Notes: generated from the sequence alone by a model not told the origin. Counted from the first letter of the stretch, positions 1-6,695 are shown. The stretch: DNA of 9,646 nucleotides from an uncultured Eubacteriales bacterium (GCA_902495025.1 CABUWB010000052.1:1-9646); one strand, 5' to 3'. Program-made: numbers and translations.

Positions 1-2980
1 CACGCTTAAGTGCCTCATGCGGTTTAAAGCTGCGCTCACGCCTTTCCTCAAGAGCTGCAAGCAGCGAGCGTATACGTATTCTGACAGCACCGAGGTTGCT
101 TACCTCGTCAATTTTAAGCAGGGTGTAAATCTTGCCCGTTGCGTTCATAATATCGTGCACCTCGTCGGTGGTTACCGCATCAAGACCGCAGCCAAAGCTG
201 TTAAGCTGTATAAGCTCGATATTTTCCTTTTCCCTTACAAAGGACGCAGCCGCATAAAGCCTGCTGTGGTATGCCCACTGGTCACGCACGTTAAGAGGTC
301 TTTCAACACTGCCGAGGTGCGCCACGCTGTCCTCTGTGAGTACGGCAACACCGTAGCCTGTTATAAGCTCGGGTATGCCATGGTTAATTTCGGGGTCAAG
401 GTGGTATGGTCTGCCCGCAAGCACAATGGCGGTCATACCGCTCTCCTCGATATATTCAAGGGTTTCCTCGCCCTTTTTGCGTATATCCTCCCTGAACTGC
501 TGCCACTCGTTCCACGCACTCTTAACAGCACGCTTCACCTCGTCGGCAGGTATCTCGGGAAATTCCTCACAAAGTCGCTTTGCAAGAAACTCCTCACTTT
601 GCAGGCTGAAGAAAGGATTTCTGAAATCTATATTTTTATCCCTTATGGTTTCAACATTATTTTTGATATTTTCGGGATAGCTGGTAACAATAGGACAGTT
701 GTAGTGGTTATCCGCCGACTCAATCTCCTTATGCTCATAAGCAACGCAGGGGTAGAAGATAAACTTAACACCGTCATTTATAAGCGACTCAATATGTCCA
801 TGTGCCAGCTTTGCAGGGTAGCAAGCCGACTCACTAGGTATGGAGTCGATACCCAGCTCATACACTGCCCTGCTGCTCTTTGGGCTTAGCTTAACACTGT
901 AGCCAAGCTCTGTAAAGAAGGTAAACCACAGCGGATAGTCCTCGTACATATTAAGCACACGAGGGATACCCACAACACCCCTCGGAGCCTTGTCTGGGTC
1001 AATAGGGTTGTAGCTGAACAGCCTTTTATACTTGTAGTCAAACAGGTTAGGCACGCAGCTATCGTTAATCTCCCTGCCAAGTCCCCTTTCGCAGCGGTTG
1101 CCCGAAATAAAGCGTCTGCCGCCGCTGAAACGGTTAATTGTAAGAAGACAGCTGTTTGCACAGCCCTTGCAGCGTGTGAGTGTTGAGGTAATTTCAAGCT
1201 CGTCAAGCTGCTGTGAGTTAAGTATGGTTGACTTTTCACCCTCCACGTACTTTTCCCTTGCGATAACGGCAGCACCGAAAGCGCCCATAATACCGCTTAT
1301 ATCTGGTCTTACCGCCTCACGTGAAGAGATAAGCTCAAAGGCACGCAGTACAGCCTCGTTGTAGAAGGTACCGCCCTGCACAACTATATGCTTGCCCATA
1401 TCCTTAGGGTCCGTAATTTTTATAACCTTGAGCAGGGCATTTTTGATAACCGAGTACGCAAGACCTGCCGAAATATCGGCAACCTCCGCACCCTCCTTCT
1501 GCGCCTGCTTAACTCTCGAATTCATAAAAACGGTACAGCGTGAGCCAAGGTCAATAGGATTTTTGGCAAAAAGCGCCACCTTTGCAAAGTCCACAACGGA
1601 AAAGCCAAGGCTTTTTGCAAAGGTTTCAATAAATGAGCCGCAGCCCGACGAGCAAGCCTCATTAAGCAGTACATCGTCAATAACGCCGTCCTTTACACGC
1701 ATAAACTTCATATCCTGACCGCCAATGTCAAGTATGGAGTCCACCTTAGGCTCAAAGAACGCCGCCGCCTTGTAGTGCGCAACGGTTTCAATCTCGCCCA
1801 AATCTATCATAAGCGCCTCTTTTATAAGGCCCTCGCCGTAGCCTGTTACGCAGGCTTTTTTTATTTCACAGCCGTCGGGGATAAGGCGGTAAATCTGCTT
1901 TAAAGCCTTCATTACCATTTTAAGCGGACTGCCCTCGTTGCCCGCATAGAACGAGTAAAGCAGGGTACCGTCGCTGCCTATAAGCGCCAGCTTTGAGGTG
2001 GTAGAGCCTGCGTCAATACCGAGGAATAAATCCCCCCTGTAATCGGCAAGGTCAGCCTTTTTAACCCTGTCCTTGTCGTGCCTTGCCTTAAATGCCTCAT
2101 ACTCCTCCTGTGTGGAAAAGAGAGGGTCAAGGCGGTTAATCTCCATAGTGAGGTGTTTTTCACCCTCCAGATTTGCAATAAGGCGCTTAAAAGTAAGCCC
2201 TGCGGAGCTGTCAGCAGCATAAGCAGAGCCCATAGCGGCAAAAAGATGCGAATTTTCAACATCAATTACCTCATCATCAGTCAAATTAAGCACGTCAATA
2301 AACCTTGCCTTAAGCTCGGTTAAAAAGTGGAGCGGACCGCCTAAAAAGCAGACATTGCCCCTTATTGGCTTGCCGCATGCAAGACCGCTTATTGTCTGGT
2401 TTACAACCGCCTGAAAAATTGATACGGCAAGGTCGCTTTTAGCTGCGCCCTCGTTGATAAGCGGCTGAATATCTGTTTTTGCAAACACGCCGCAGCGTGC
2501 CGCAATTGGATAAATTACATTGTAGCTTTTGGCATACTCGTTAAGACCTGTTGCATCTGTCTGCAAAAGTGTAGCCATCTGGTCGATAAAGGAGCCTGTG
2601 CCGCCTGCACAGATACCGTTCATACGCTGTTCAATACCACCCTTGAAATAGATAATTTTAGCGTCCTCGCCGCCTATCTCAATGGCAACGTCAGTACGAG
2701 GAGCGTTTTTCTCAATAGCGCCTGCAACGGCAACAACCTCCTGAATAAAGGGTATGCCTATCCACTCCGAAATGGAAAGACCGCCCGAGCCTGTTATTTT
2801 TGCCCCGAAGGTAACATCGCCCAGTGCCTTGTAAGCGTCGCTTATAAGACCAAGCAATGTTTCCTGTATGTTGGAAAGATGTCTGCGGTAGTCGCAAAAA
2901 CAGATGTTGTCCTTTTCATCAAGCACAACCAGCTTAATTGTTGTAGAGCCTATGTCTATACCTACTCTGTAAGTATTCAT
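1..2980 (-). CDS. Fused 2-hydroxyacyl-CoA dehydratase activase / DUF2229 / dehydratase-component protein (3' end beyond left edge)
   Basis: The frame is open from ATG at 2980 through the left edge, giving 993 codons without a stop. Two BadF/BcrA-type activase domains lie in tandem. Domain 1 (about 5-256) has GIDIGST (7-13), IGGEDAK (102-108) and putative [4Fe-4S] ligands C124 (CAGGTGSF) and C163 (RCGVFA). Domain 2 (about 318-575) has GIDAGSTTSK (321-330), IGGQDMKF (419-426), C443/C447 (CSSGCGSF) and C482. A linker with C604, C607, C611 and C630 leads into DUF2229 (about 655-870; SESACYPAKLAHGH, FYPCVAYEH), followed by dehydratase-component-like sequence (LAGRPYHLDPE at 854, NSFGCGLDAVTTDE at 927). 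Activases of this family hydrolyse ATP to inject an electron into radical 2-hydroxyacyl-CoA dehydratases. The substrate of this long fused type is not known to me. Family members are, as I recall, about 1400 residues, so roughly 400 are missing. AGGAG lies 7 nt before the ATG; the gene has its own promoter. Confidence 0.9.
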   Translation of the reverse strand, partial: MNTYRVGIDIGSTTIKLVVLDEKDNICFCDYRRHLSNIQETLLGLISDAYKALGDVTFGAKITGSGGLSISEWIGIPFIQEVVAVAGAIEKNAPRTDVAIEIGGEDAKIIYFKGGIEQRMNGICAGGTGSFIDQMATLLQTDATGLNEYAKSYNVIYPIAARCGVFAKTDIQPLINEGAAKSDLAVSIFQAVVNQTISGLACGKPIRGNVCFLGGPLHFLTELKARFIDVLNLTDDEVIDVENSHLFAAMGSAYAADSSAGLTFKRLIANLEGEKHLTMEINRLDPLFSTQEEYEAFKARHDKDRVKKADLADYRGDLFLGIDAGSTTSKLALIGSDGTLLYSFYAGNEGSPLKMVMKALKQIYRLIPDGCEIKKACVTGYGEGLIKEALMIDLGEIETVAHYKAAAFFEPKVDSILDIGGQDMKFMRVKDGVIDDVLLNEACSSGCGSFIETFAKSLGFSVVDFAKVALFAKNPIDLGSRCTVFMNSRVKQAQKEGAEVADISAGLAYSVIKNALLKVIKITDPKDMGKHIVVQGGTFYNEAVLRAFELISSREAVRPDISGIMGAFGAAVIAREKYVEGEKSTILNSQQLDELEITSTLTRCKGCANSCLLTINRFSGGRRFISGNRCERGLGREINDSCVPNLFDYKYKRLFSYNPIDPDKAPRGVVGIPRVLNMYEDYPLWFTFFTELGYSVKLSPKSSRAVYELGIDSIPSESACYPAKLAHGHIESLINDGVKFIFYPCVAYEHKEIESADNHYNCPIVTSYPENIKNNVETIRDKNIDFRNPFFSLQSEEFLAKRLCEEFPEIPADEVKRAVKSAWNEWQQFREDIRKKGEETLEYIEESGMTAIVLAGRPYHLDPEINHGIPELITGYGVAVLTEDSVAHLGSVERPLNVRDQWAYHSRLYAAASFVREKENIELIQLNSFGCGLDAVTTDEVHDIMNATGKIYTLLKIDEVSNLGAVRIRIRSLLAALEERRERSFKPHEALKR

Positions 2981-2987
2981 CGCAATT

Positions 2988-2992
2988 CTCCT
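2988..2992 (-). promoter_or_regulatory. Ribosome binding site of the activase gene
   Basis: AGGAG on the minus strand, 7 nt before the ATG at 2980. It fixes the start of the fused activase, which immediately gives the expected N-terminal GIDIGST nucleotide-binding motif. Confidence 0.8.
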
Positions 2993-3063
2993 AACAAATA
3001 TATATTATAATGAAAGTTCACGTCGGTTAATAAAAAATGAGCCTAATACCCATCTTGTAATAT

Positions 3064-3092
3064 ATTATATATTAATAGGAAGAAATTTTCAA
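3064..3092 (-). promoter_or_regulatory. Sigma-A type promoter for the activase gene
   Basis: On the minus strand the sequence reads TTGAAA (3092-3087), a 17-nt spacer, then TATAAT (3069-3064). This is a near-consensus housekeeping promoter. Transcription would begin near 3057 and give a leader of about 75 nt ending in AGGAG. I saw no riboswitch-like structure in that leader. A second TATAAT-like site occurs near 3006-3011 but lacks a convincing -35. Confidence 0.65.
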
Positions 3093-3096
3093 GCAT

Positions 3097-3127
3097 ACAA
3101 TTATTGGAAATTGTAGACAAATGTCTA
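3097..3127. promoter_or_regulatory. Possible operator: two overlapping dyads just upstream of the activase promoter
   Basis: ACAATT-N6-AATTGT (3097-3114) is followed, sharing one base, by TAGACA-AA-TGTCTA (3114-3127). Both arms match perfectly. The pair starts 5 nt beyond the -35 hexamer, where an activator or a repressor could bind. Chance dyads are common in AT-rich spacers, so the regulatory reading is inference. Confidence 0.3.
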
Positions 3128-3155
3128 TTTATGGAATTTTGTCGGATTTTTTAGA

Positions 3156-3295
3156 ATAAATTAATGTTTAACGAAGTAAAATAACAGACCAACATCATAA
3201 TTGACGGGCGGCAAGTTGCCGCCCCTACGGTAAATCCATACGTTATTGATTTGAATGTTAGGTTGTTGATGTTACTCCGCTAAACATTAATTTAT
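3156..3295. mobile_element. 140-bp MITE-like element with 24-bp terminal inverted repeats and a GC-rich central hairpin
   Basis: The left end (3156-3179) begins ATAAATTAATGTTTA. The reverse complement of the right end (3272-3295) matches it at 22 of 24 positions, and weaker similarity continues inward for about 25 more bases on each arm. The middle holds a near-perfect hairpin GGGCGGCA-AGT-TGCCGCCC followed by CTAC (3206-3228), whose ends match the two cores in the 5222-5382 region. There is no coding capacity. This is the architecture of a non-autonomous miniature inverted-repeat element. I could not identify a convincing target-site duplication. It lies between the SLH gene terminator and the activase promoter, and together with the promoter accounts for most of the 409-nt gene-free stretch 2981-3389. 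Confidence 0.7.
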
Positions 3296-3334
3296 ATTAT
3301 AATAAAGTCAGCAACCCGCAAAAACCAACACACC

Positions 3335-3368
3335 GCAAAAAGGGAGCCGTTTTTAAAACAGCTCCCTT
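3335..3368 (-). terminator. Intrinsic terminator of the SLH-protein gene
   Basis: An 8-bp stem, AAGGGAGC (3340-3347) pairing with GCTCCCTT (3361-3368), encloses a loop that itself can pair (GTTTT with AAAAC). On the minus strand the stem is followed by a run of five T (through 3337). It begins 22 nt after the SLH gene stop codon, as expected for a Rho-independent terminator, and separates that gene from the activase gene. Confidence 0.85.
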
Positions 3369-3389
3369 AAAATTTAACTATTTAATTAA

Positions 3390-5156
3390 TCAGTCCTTAT
3401 TAGCAGGGGTAATTACGCCGCCGTTCTGCAGTGCGTAGGTACCCTCGTTAAGGTAATCATTTTCGTGGTTATCGGAGTCATAGTAGATAGTAGCGCCGTT
3501 ATCATCAATAATGGAGCTGAAATCCCTGTCTGTTCTCATACGCTCGTCGGTAACAATTAATGCGTCGATATAGCAGTCATCTGTAAGTTCAAGCAGTGAG
3601 GTACCGTCAATTTCAAGGTTCATTTCCTTTGCGGTATCGGTATAGTTAAGCACACCCTTGAAATTACTGCCGTTTGTGAGCTTTAATGTAACAATTGACC
3701 TGTCGTCGCCGTTAATCTCGCCCTCAAGCTTCTGACCGTCGAGGTTAAGCTCAACCTCGGTATCTCTGATACCCTTGCTGTAATCGTATCTTGTATCGAG
3801 CAGCTTTTTAATGCCCTCCAGCTCTACGTCCTTAAAATTGATAACAACCTTTGCATTTTCCACAAGGATAGCCGATGCCTTGTTGCTGCCCTTAAAGGTT
3901 ACGTCTGTAAGGTTGATAACAGCCTTATCGTAAGCGTCGCCATTATTTACAACAACAATACCGCTCTTTGTACCCTCGGTTATAATATCCGATGATGTGA
4001 TGTCGTTCTTTGTGCCGCCGTACAGCTTAACAGCCTCCTCCTTTGCAGCCTGAAGTGTTGAGTCCTCAACCTTAAGTATGCCCTTGCTCTCAACAGCCCT
4101 GCCGCCTGCGTATCTTGAAAATACCTTAGAGCTTTCAAGGCTTACCTCGCTGTCCTCGCCCACGTAAATACCTGTGGACTCGTTTGCGCTTGCGTTAATA
4201 TCAATGCCTTCAAGCTCTGCCTCTGCGCCGTCAGTTACGGAAATAACCTTGCTGCCCTTTGATGAGGTAGTAAGCTTAGTATCAGTAATTGAAAGGCTTG
4301 TGCCGCTGCCCTGTGCGCTAACACCGTCGCCCGAAGAAACAGCAACCTCTGCGTCCTCAATTTCAGCGCTCTCGCCGCCCGAAACAGAGTAGGTTTCAGT
4401 AATCTTTTCCTTAGTGTTGTTTACCCTGTCAGGGTCGGGGTTAGCCTCTGCACCTGATAATACAGGTTTAAGCGACTGTGTTGTGCCTGTGTTTGCCTCC
4501 TTGGAGCCGTTAGCCTCGTACACCTCAATAGCCTTTGAAAGCATAATTGCCATCTCTGCCCTTGTTACGGTATCGTTTGGCTTAAGCTCGCCGTTTGATC
4601 CTGTTATAATGCCAAGGTTTGTAAGGGTAGCTGCCGCAATTTTATCCTTTGTGTTAAGCAGCAGATAACCGTCAGAATACATTGACACGTCAGTTGAGCC
4701 GTTAGAGCCTACACAGCCGTACATATTCATTGTGTTGTAAAGCATTTTAAAGGCATCAACCCTCTTGATTGGGTCTTCGGGGTTGAAGATAGGTGTATCC
4801 TCAACAATGCCGTTGCCCCTTGCGTTGTTTATTGCGGTAAAGTAGTAATCATCATCAGCTACATCATAGAAATTGTACTTGTTTACCTGTATTGTTGGGA
4901 AGTGGAAGGCATTTTCAAGCATAAGCACGAAGTCGCCTCTTTCCATCAGCTTTTCGGGTGCAAACTTGTTCTGACCGACACCTCTTACAACACCCTTTGA
5001 GTAAAGGGAGTCTACCTCGTCAATAGCCCAGAAGCCGTAGCTGTTTTCATTCATATCCACAAAATATCTTGACTGTGAGGCATCTGCCCACACCGCTGTG
5101 GATAACAACATAGCTGCCATGGCTGCTGCCGCTGCACTTATTAAATATCTTTTCAT
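3390..5156 (-). CDS. Secreted SLH-domain surface protein with beta-helix-like C-terminal region
   Basis: The 588-residue product starts with a signal peptide (1-24; basic MKR, Ala-rich core, cleavage likely after AVWA). Three S-layer homology repeats follow at about 31-80, 92-145 and 158-212. SLH domains dock to pyruvylated secondary cell wall polymer. Only the third repeat carries the canonical TRAE (198-201); the equivalents are MERGD (71-75) and IKRVD (130-134). After a linker (about 215-255), residues 260-560 are strongly acidic, rich in Ser, Thr, Asn, Asp and Val, with short strand-turn units such as VSLESSKVF, GILKVEDSTLQ and VINLTDVTF. That pattern suggests a right-handed parallel beta-helix, but no catalytic motif is visible, so adhesin or structural surface protein is the safest reading. 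AAAGGAG lies 8 nt before the ATG. The gene follows the tagA/csaB operon, whose products would make its anchor, and ends at a strong terminator. Confidence 0.88.
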   Translation of the reverse strand: MKRYLISAAAAAMAAMLLSTAVWADASQSRYFVDMNENSYGFWAIDEVDSLYSKGVVRGVGQNKFAPEKLMERGDFVLMLENAFHFPTIQVNKYNFYDVADDDYYFTAINNARGNGIVEDTPIFNPEDPIKRVDAFKMLYNTMNMYGCVGSNGSTDVSMYSDGYLLLNTKDKIAAATLTNLGIITGSNGELKPNDTVTRAEMAIMLSKAIEVYEANGSKEANTGTTQSLKPVLSGAEANPDPDRVNNTKEKITETYSVSGGESAEIEDAEVAVSSGDGVSAQGSGTSLSITDTKLTTSSKGSKVISVTDGAEAELEGIDINASANESTGIYVGEDSEVSLESSKVFSRYAGGRAVESKGILKVEDSTLQAAKEEAVKLYGGTKNDITSSDIITEGTKSGIVVVNNGDAYDKAVINLTDVTFKGSNKASAILVENAKVVINFKDVELEGIKKLLDTRYDYSKGIRDTEVELNLDGQKLEGEINGDDRSIVTLKLTNGSNFKGVLNYTDTAKEMNLEIDGTSLLELTDDCYIDALIVTDERMRTDRDFSSIIDDNGATIYYDSDNHENDYLNEGTYALQNGGVITPANKD

Positions 5157-5164
5157 TTTAAATT

Positions 5165-5171
5165 CTCCTTT
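5165..5171 (-). promoter_or_regulatory. Ribosome binding site of the SLH-protein gene
   Basis: AAAGGAG, 8 nt before the ATG at 5156. This near-ideal site supports the start that also yields a proper signal peptide. Confidence 0.8.
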
Positions 5172-5203
5172 CTTATTTCCTTATGTTTTAAATTAATGTT
5201 TAT

Positions 5204-5315
5204 ATTATATGTAAGGTAGGCGGGCGGATATGGAATCCGCCCCTACATATCAATTACAACGTTAATTTATTTTTTCACAGATTTATCTTATATGCAAGGT
5301 ATTCAAACGCACCAA
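5204..5315 (-). promoter_or_regulatory. Weak candidate promoters for the SLH-protein gene
   Basis: Two possibilities lie in this stretch. TTGGTG (5315-5310), 17 nt, TATAAG (5292-5287) has good spacing but a poor -35. A perfect TATAAT (5209-5204) is closer to the gene, but its expected -35 position falls within hairpin copy A and does not match the consensus. Either would place the promoter within the MITE-like sequence. Read-through from tagA is an alternative, since no classical terminator separates the two genes. Confidence 0.25.
5222..5246 (+). repeat. GC-rich palindromic repeat core, copy A
   Basis: GGGCGGAT-ATGGA-ATCCGCCC followed by CTAC: a perfect 8-bp stem with a 5-nt loop. Its 25 bases are the exact reverse complement of 5358-5382. 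It shares the GGGCGG...CCGCCCCTAC ends with the core at 3206-3228. No T-run follows it in either direction, so it is not an ordinary terminator. Confidence 0.85.
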
Positions 5316-5357
5316 CATTTAATTTGTATGCAATGCAACAATGCTATTATGGGTTAC

Positions 5358-5382
5358 GTAGGGGCGGATTCCATATCCGCCC
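5358..5382 (-). repeat. GC-rich palindromic repeat core, copy B (inverted relative to copy A)
   Basis: A perfect 25-base inverted copy of 5222-5246, separated from it by 111 bp. Each copy can fold alone, or the two can pair with each other into a 25-bp duplex in RNA or single-stranded DNA. In tagA read-through transcripts it would form a strong hairpin about 50 nt past the tagA stop, without a U-tract. Confidence 0.85.
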
Positions 5383-5431
5383 TTATACTCACATTTCGCT
5401 AAACTCTAATTTATAAATTACAACCACCAAA

Positions 5432-6151
5432 TCACTTTGAAAATATTACCTTTAACATAAATAACGGTAACTGCAGCATTCTTACAAAGCGGCTTGGCTG
5501 AGTAATAAGCCTGTGAAACCACTCAAGCCCGAGCTTAATAAAAATATCGGGTGCTCTTTTAACCCTGCCGCTCATAACATCAAAGCTGCCGCCTACGCCT
5601 ATTGCAACCCTTACATTAAGGCTTGCAAGGTTATCATATATCCACTTTTCCTGCTTGGGAAAGCCAATGCCGACAAGCAGCAAATCGGGAGCTTTTTCAT
5701 TAATTTCGGCAATAATTTCCTTTTCACGCTGTTCATCAAAGTAGCCGTTTGCACAGCCGACAATTTTAAGCCCCTTGTGGAGCTTTTCCATTTCAGCCTT
5801 TGCTGCATCGGTAACACCGGGGCTGCCGCCAAAAAAGTACACCGTTTTATCGGTATCCTTTATTTTATCAAAAACGGACTGCACCGTATCGTAGCCTGCA
5901 ACCCTCTGCTTAATGGGGTGTCCCTTGATTTTGCTGGCATATATAATACCTATGCCATCGGGAATATTCATATCCGATTTATTAAGTATTTCATTAAACC
6001 CGCTGTCCTTTTGCGCAAGCATAACCATTTCGGGATTGGGAGTAAATACAATATGCTTACCGTCAGAATTAAGGTACTCGCATATTTTATCCACCGCCCC
6101 CTCGGGGCTTACATTTACAAAGGGAACACCGAGAATATTAACCTTTTCCAT
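5432..6151 (-). CDS. tagA: TagA: GT26 ManNAc transferase, lipid-linked disaccharide synthesis
   Basis: A 239-residue WecG/TagA/CpsF-family (GT26) enzyme, full length. It transfers ManNAc from UDP-ManNAc to GlcNAc-PP-undecaprenol on the cytoplasmic face of the membrane. Visible motifs: TPNPE (37-41), PDGIGI (64-69), RVAGYDT (83-89), YFFGG (105-109), GIGFPKQEKW (161-170), GVGGSFDVMSG (185-195), and a basic C-terminal appendage, LEWFHRLITQPSRF, that in this family closes the active site at the membrane. T37, D65, R83, Q167, R214, R221 and R224 fall at the same numbers I recall as important in Thermoanaerobacter italicus TagA. GAGGT overlaps the stop codon of the preceding small gene, so the two are translationally close (10-nt gap). 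In this setting, beside csaB and an SLH gene, the product is more likely a building block of SCWP than of wall teichoic acid. Confidence 0.93.
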   Translation of the reverse strand: MEKVNILGVPFVNVSPEGAVDKICEYLNSDGKHIVFTPNPEMVMLAQKDSGFNEILNKSDMNIPDGIGIIYASKIKGHPIKQRVAGYDTVQSVFDKIKDTDKTVYFFGGSPGVTDAAKAEMEKLHKGLKIVGCANGYFDEQREKEIIAEINEKAPDLLLVGIGFPKQEKWIYDNLASLNVRVAIGVGGSFDVMSGRVKRAPDIFIKLGLEWFHRLITQPSRFVRMLQLPLFMLKVIFSK

Positions 6152-6161
6152 ACCAAACCTC

Positions 6162-6689
6162 TTACTTTATTTCATACTCGCCCTTTACAAGGAACCATGC
6201 CGCCTCGGTAACCTTAACGCCCCTGCCGTCATTACGTGGGACAATCATAAGATGATTTTTGGTTACCTTTGCGCCTGTTGCAAGCTCATTGCCCGTTGTA
6301 ATATCGGCAATACCGTCTACACCCGAAACCTTGACCTCGCCCTTGCCTGCACGCAGGATAAGCTCGGTGCCCTCGCCGCCGTAAATGGTCTGACCGACTG
6401 CAACGCTGACGGGTACATAGCCGTCAACAGCAACGGAACCGCCCGACAGCTCGCCGCCGTTTATCTTTTCAATAACCTGATTTACTATGGCGTCAGTATC
6501 GACAGAGGCAGTGCCGCCGCCCGTACCGTTGCCGTTTATAAGTGTGAGCACCTGCTCTATTTTACTGTCCACATAGCTTTTGGAAACAAGGGGGTCGCTT
6601 TCGGTACCCACTGTTGCCGCAAAGACAGTGCCGCCTGCAAGCAGACAGGTTGCAAGTATAATTTCCGCTGCCAAAACAAACTTTTTCAC
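6162..6689 (-). CDS. Small exported protein of unknown function between csaB and tagA
   Basis: Starting at GTG 6689 the product has 175 residues. GGAGGT sits 6 nt before this GTG. An in-frame TTG at 6695 would leave no spacing, so it is rejected. The N-terminus is a clear signal peptide (MKKFVLAA, hydrophobic to about 22, likely cut after VFA at 24). The start of the mature protein, GTESDPLVSKSYVDSKIEQV, is followed by a short amphipathic helix, a Gly-rich linker (52-60), a second helix (63-77), and a Val/Gly-rich C-terminal half (85-175) likely to be beta-rich, ending AAWFLVKGEYEIK. There is no lipobox, transmembrane anchor, SLH domain or sorting signal. I do not recognise the family. It lies 27 nt after csaB and 10 nt before tagA, so it is probably made with the SCWP enzymes and acts at or outside the membrane. 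Any specific role is speculation. Confidence 0.8.
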   Translation of the reverse strand: MKKFVLAAEIILATCLLAGGTVFAATVGTESDPLVSKSYVDSKIEQVLTLINGNGTGGGTASVDTDAIVNQVIEKINGGELSGGSVAVDGYVPVSVAVGQTIYGGEGTELILRAGKGEVKVSGVDGIADITTGNELATGAKVTKNHLMIVPRNDGRGVKVTEAAWFLVKGEYEIK

Positions 6690-6695
6690 ACACAA

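Larger units (their letters stand above)
5189..5413. mobile_element. MITE-like repeat cluster upstream of the SLH gene (composite or nested copies)
   Basis: The left end (5189-5202, TAAATTAATGTTTA) is identical to 14 bases of the terminal repeat of the element at 3156-3295. The right end (5397-5415) matches the other terminus of that element at 17 of 19 bases (CGCTAAAC, two changes, TAATTTATA). Inside are two hairpin cores in opposite orientation (5222-5246 and 5358-5382), placed almost symmetrically: 33 bp from the left end and 31 bp from the right. Degenerate terminus-like sequences at 5259-5269 and 5312-5325 suggest two smaller copies inserted in inverted orientation, so the boundaries are uncertain. 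No protein is encoded. The cluster fills most of the tagA-SLH spacer. Confidence 0.5.

Noticed and set aside
17..889. A 290-codon open frame on the plus strand
   Set aside because: It lies wholly opposite the fused activase/dehydratase gene, which has clear family motifs in its own frame. The plus-strand product has no recognisable motif or ribosome binding site.
5157..5188. Riboswitch or structured leader before the SLH gene
   Set aside because: The short AT-rich leader next to the start shows no conserved-looking structure other than the repeat cores further upstream.
3206..5382. Three palindromic cores considered as a CRISPR remnant
   Set aside because: Only three units, two inverted relative to one another, far apart and with no regular spacers or cas genes. 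Terminal inverted repeats fit a MITE-like family instead.
5358..5382. Hairpin copy B as the intrinsic terminator of the tagA operon
   Set aside because: The stem is strong, but no T-run follows on the minus strand and an exact inverted copy lies nearby, so a mobile repeat is the better explanation.
6600..6689. Lipoprotein signal in the small exported protein (LATC at residues 12-15)
   Set aside because: Thr precedes the Cys, where lipoboxes have Gly, Ala or Ser, and the hydrophobic segment continues past it to a normal VFA cleavage site.
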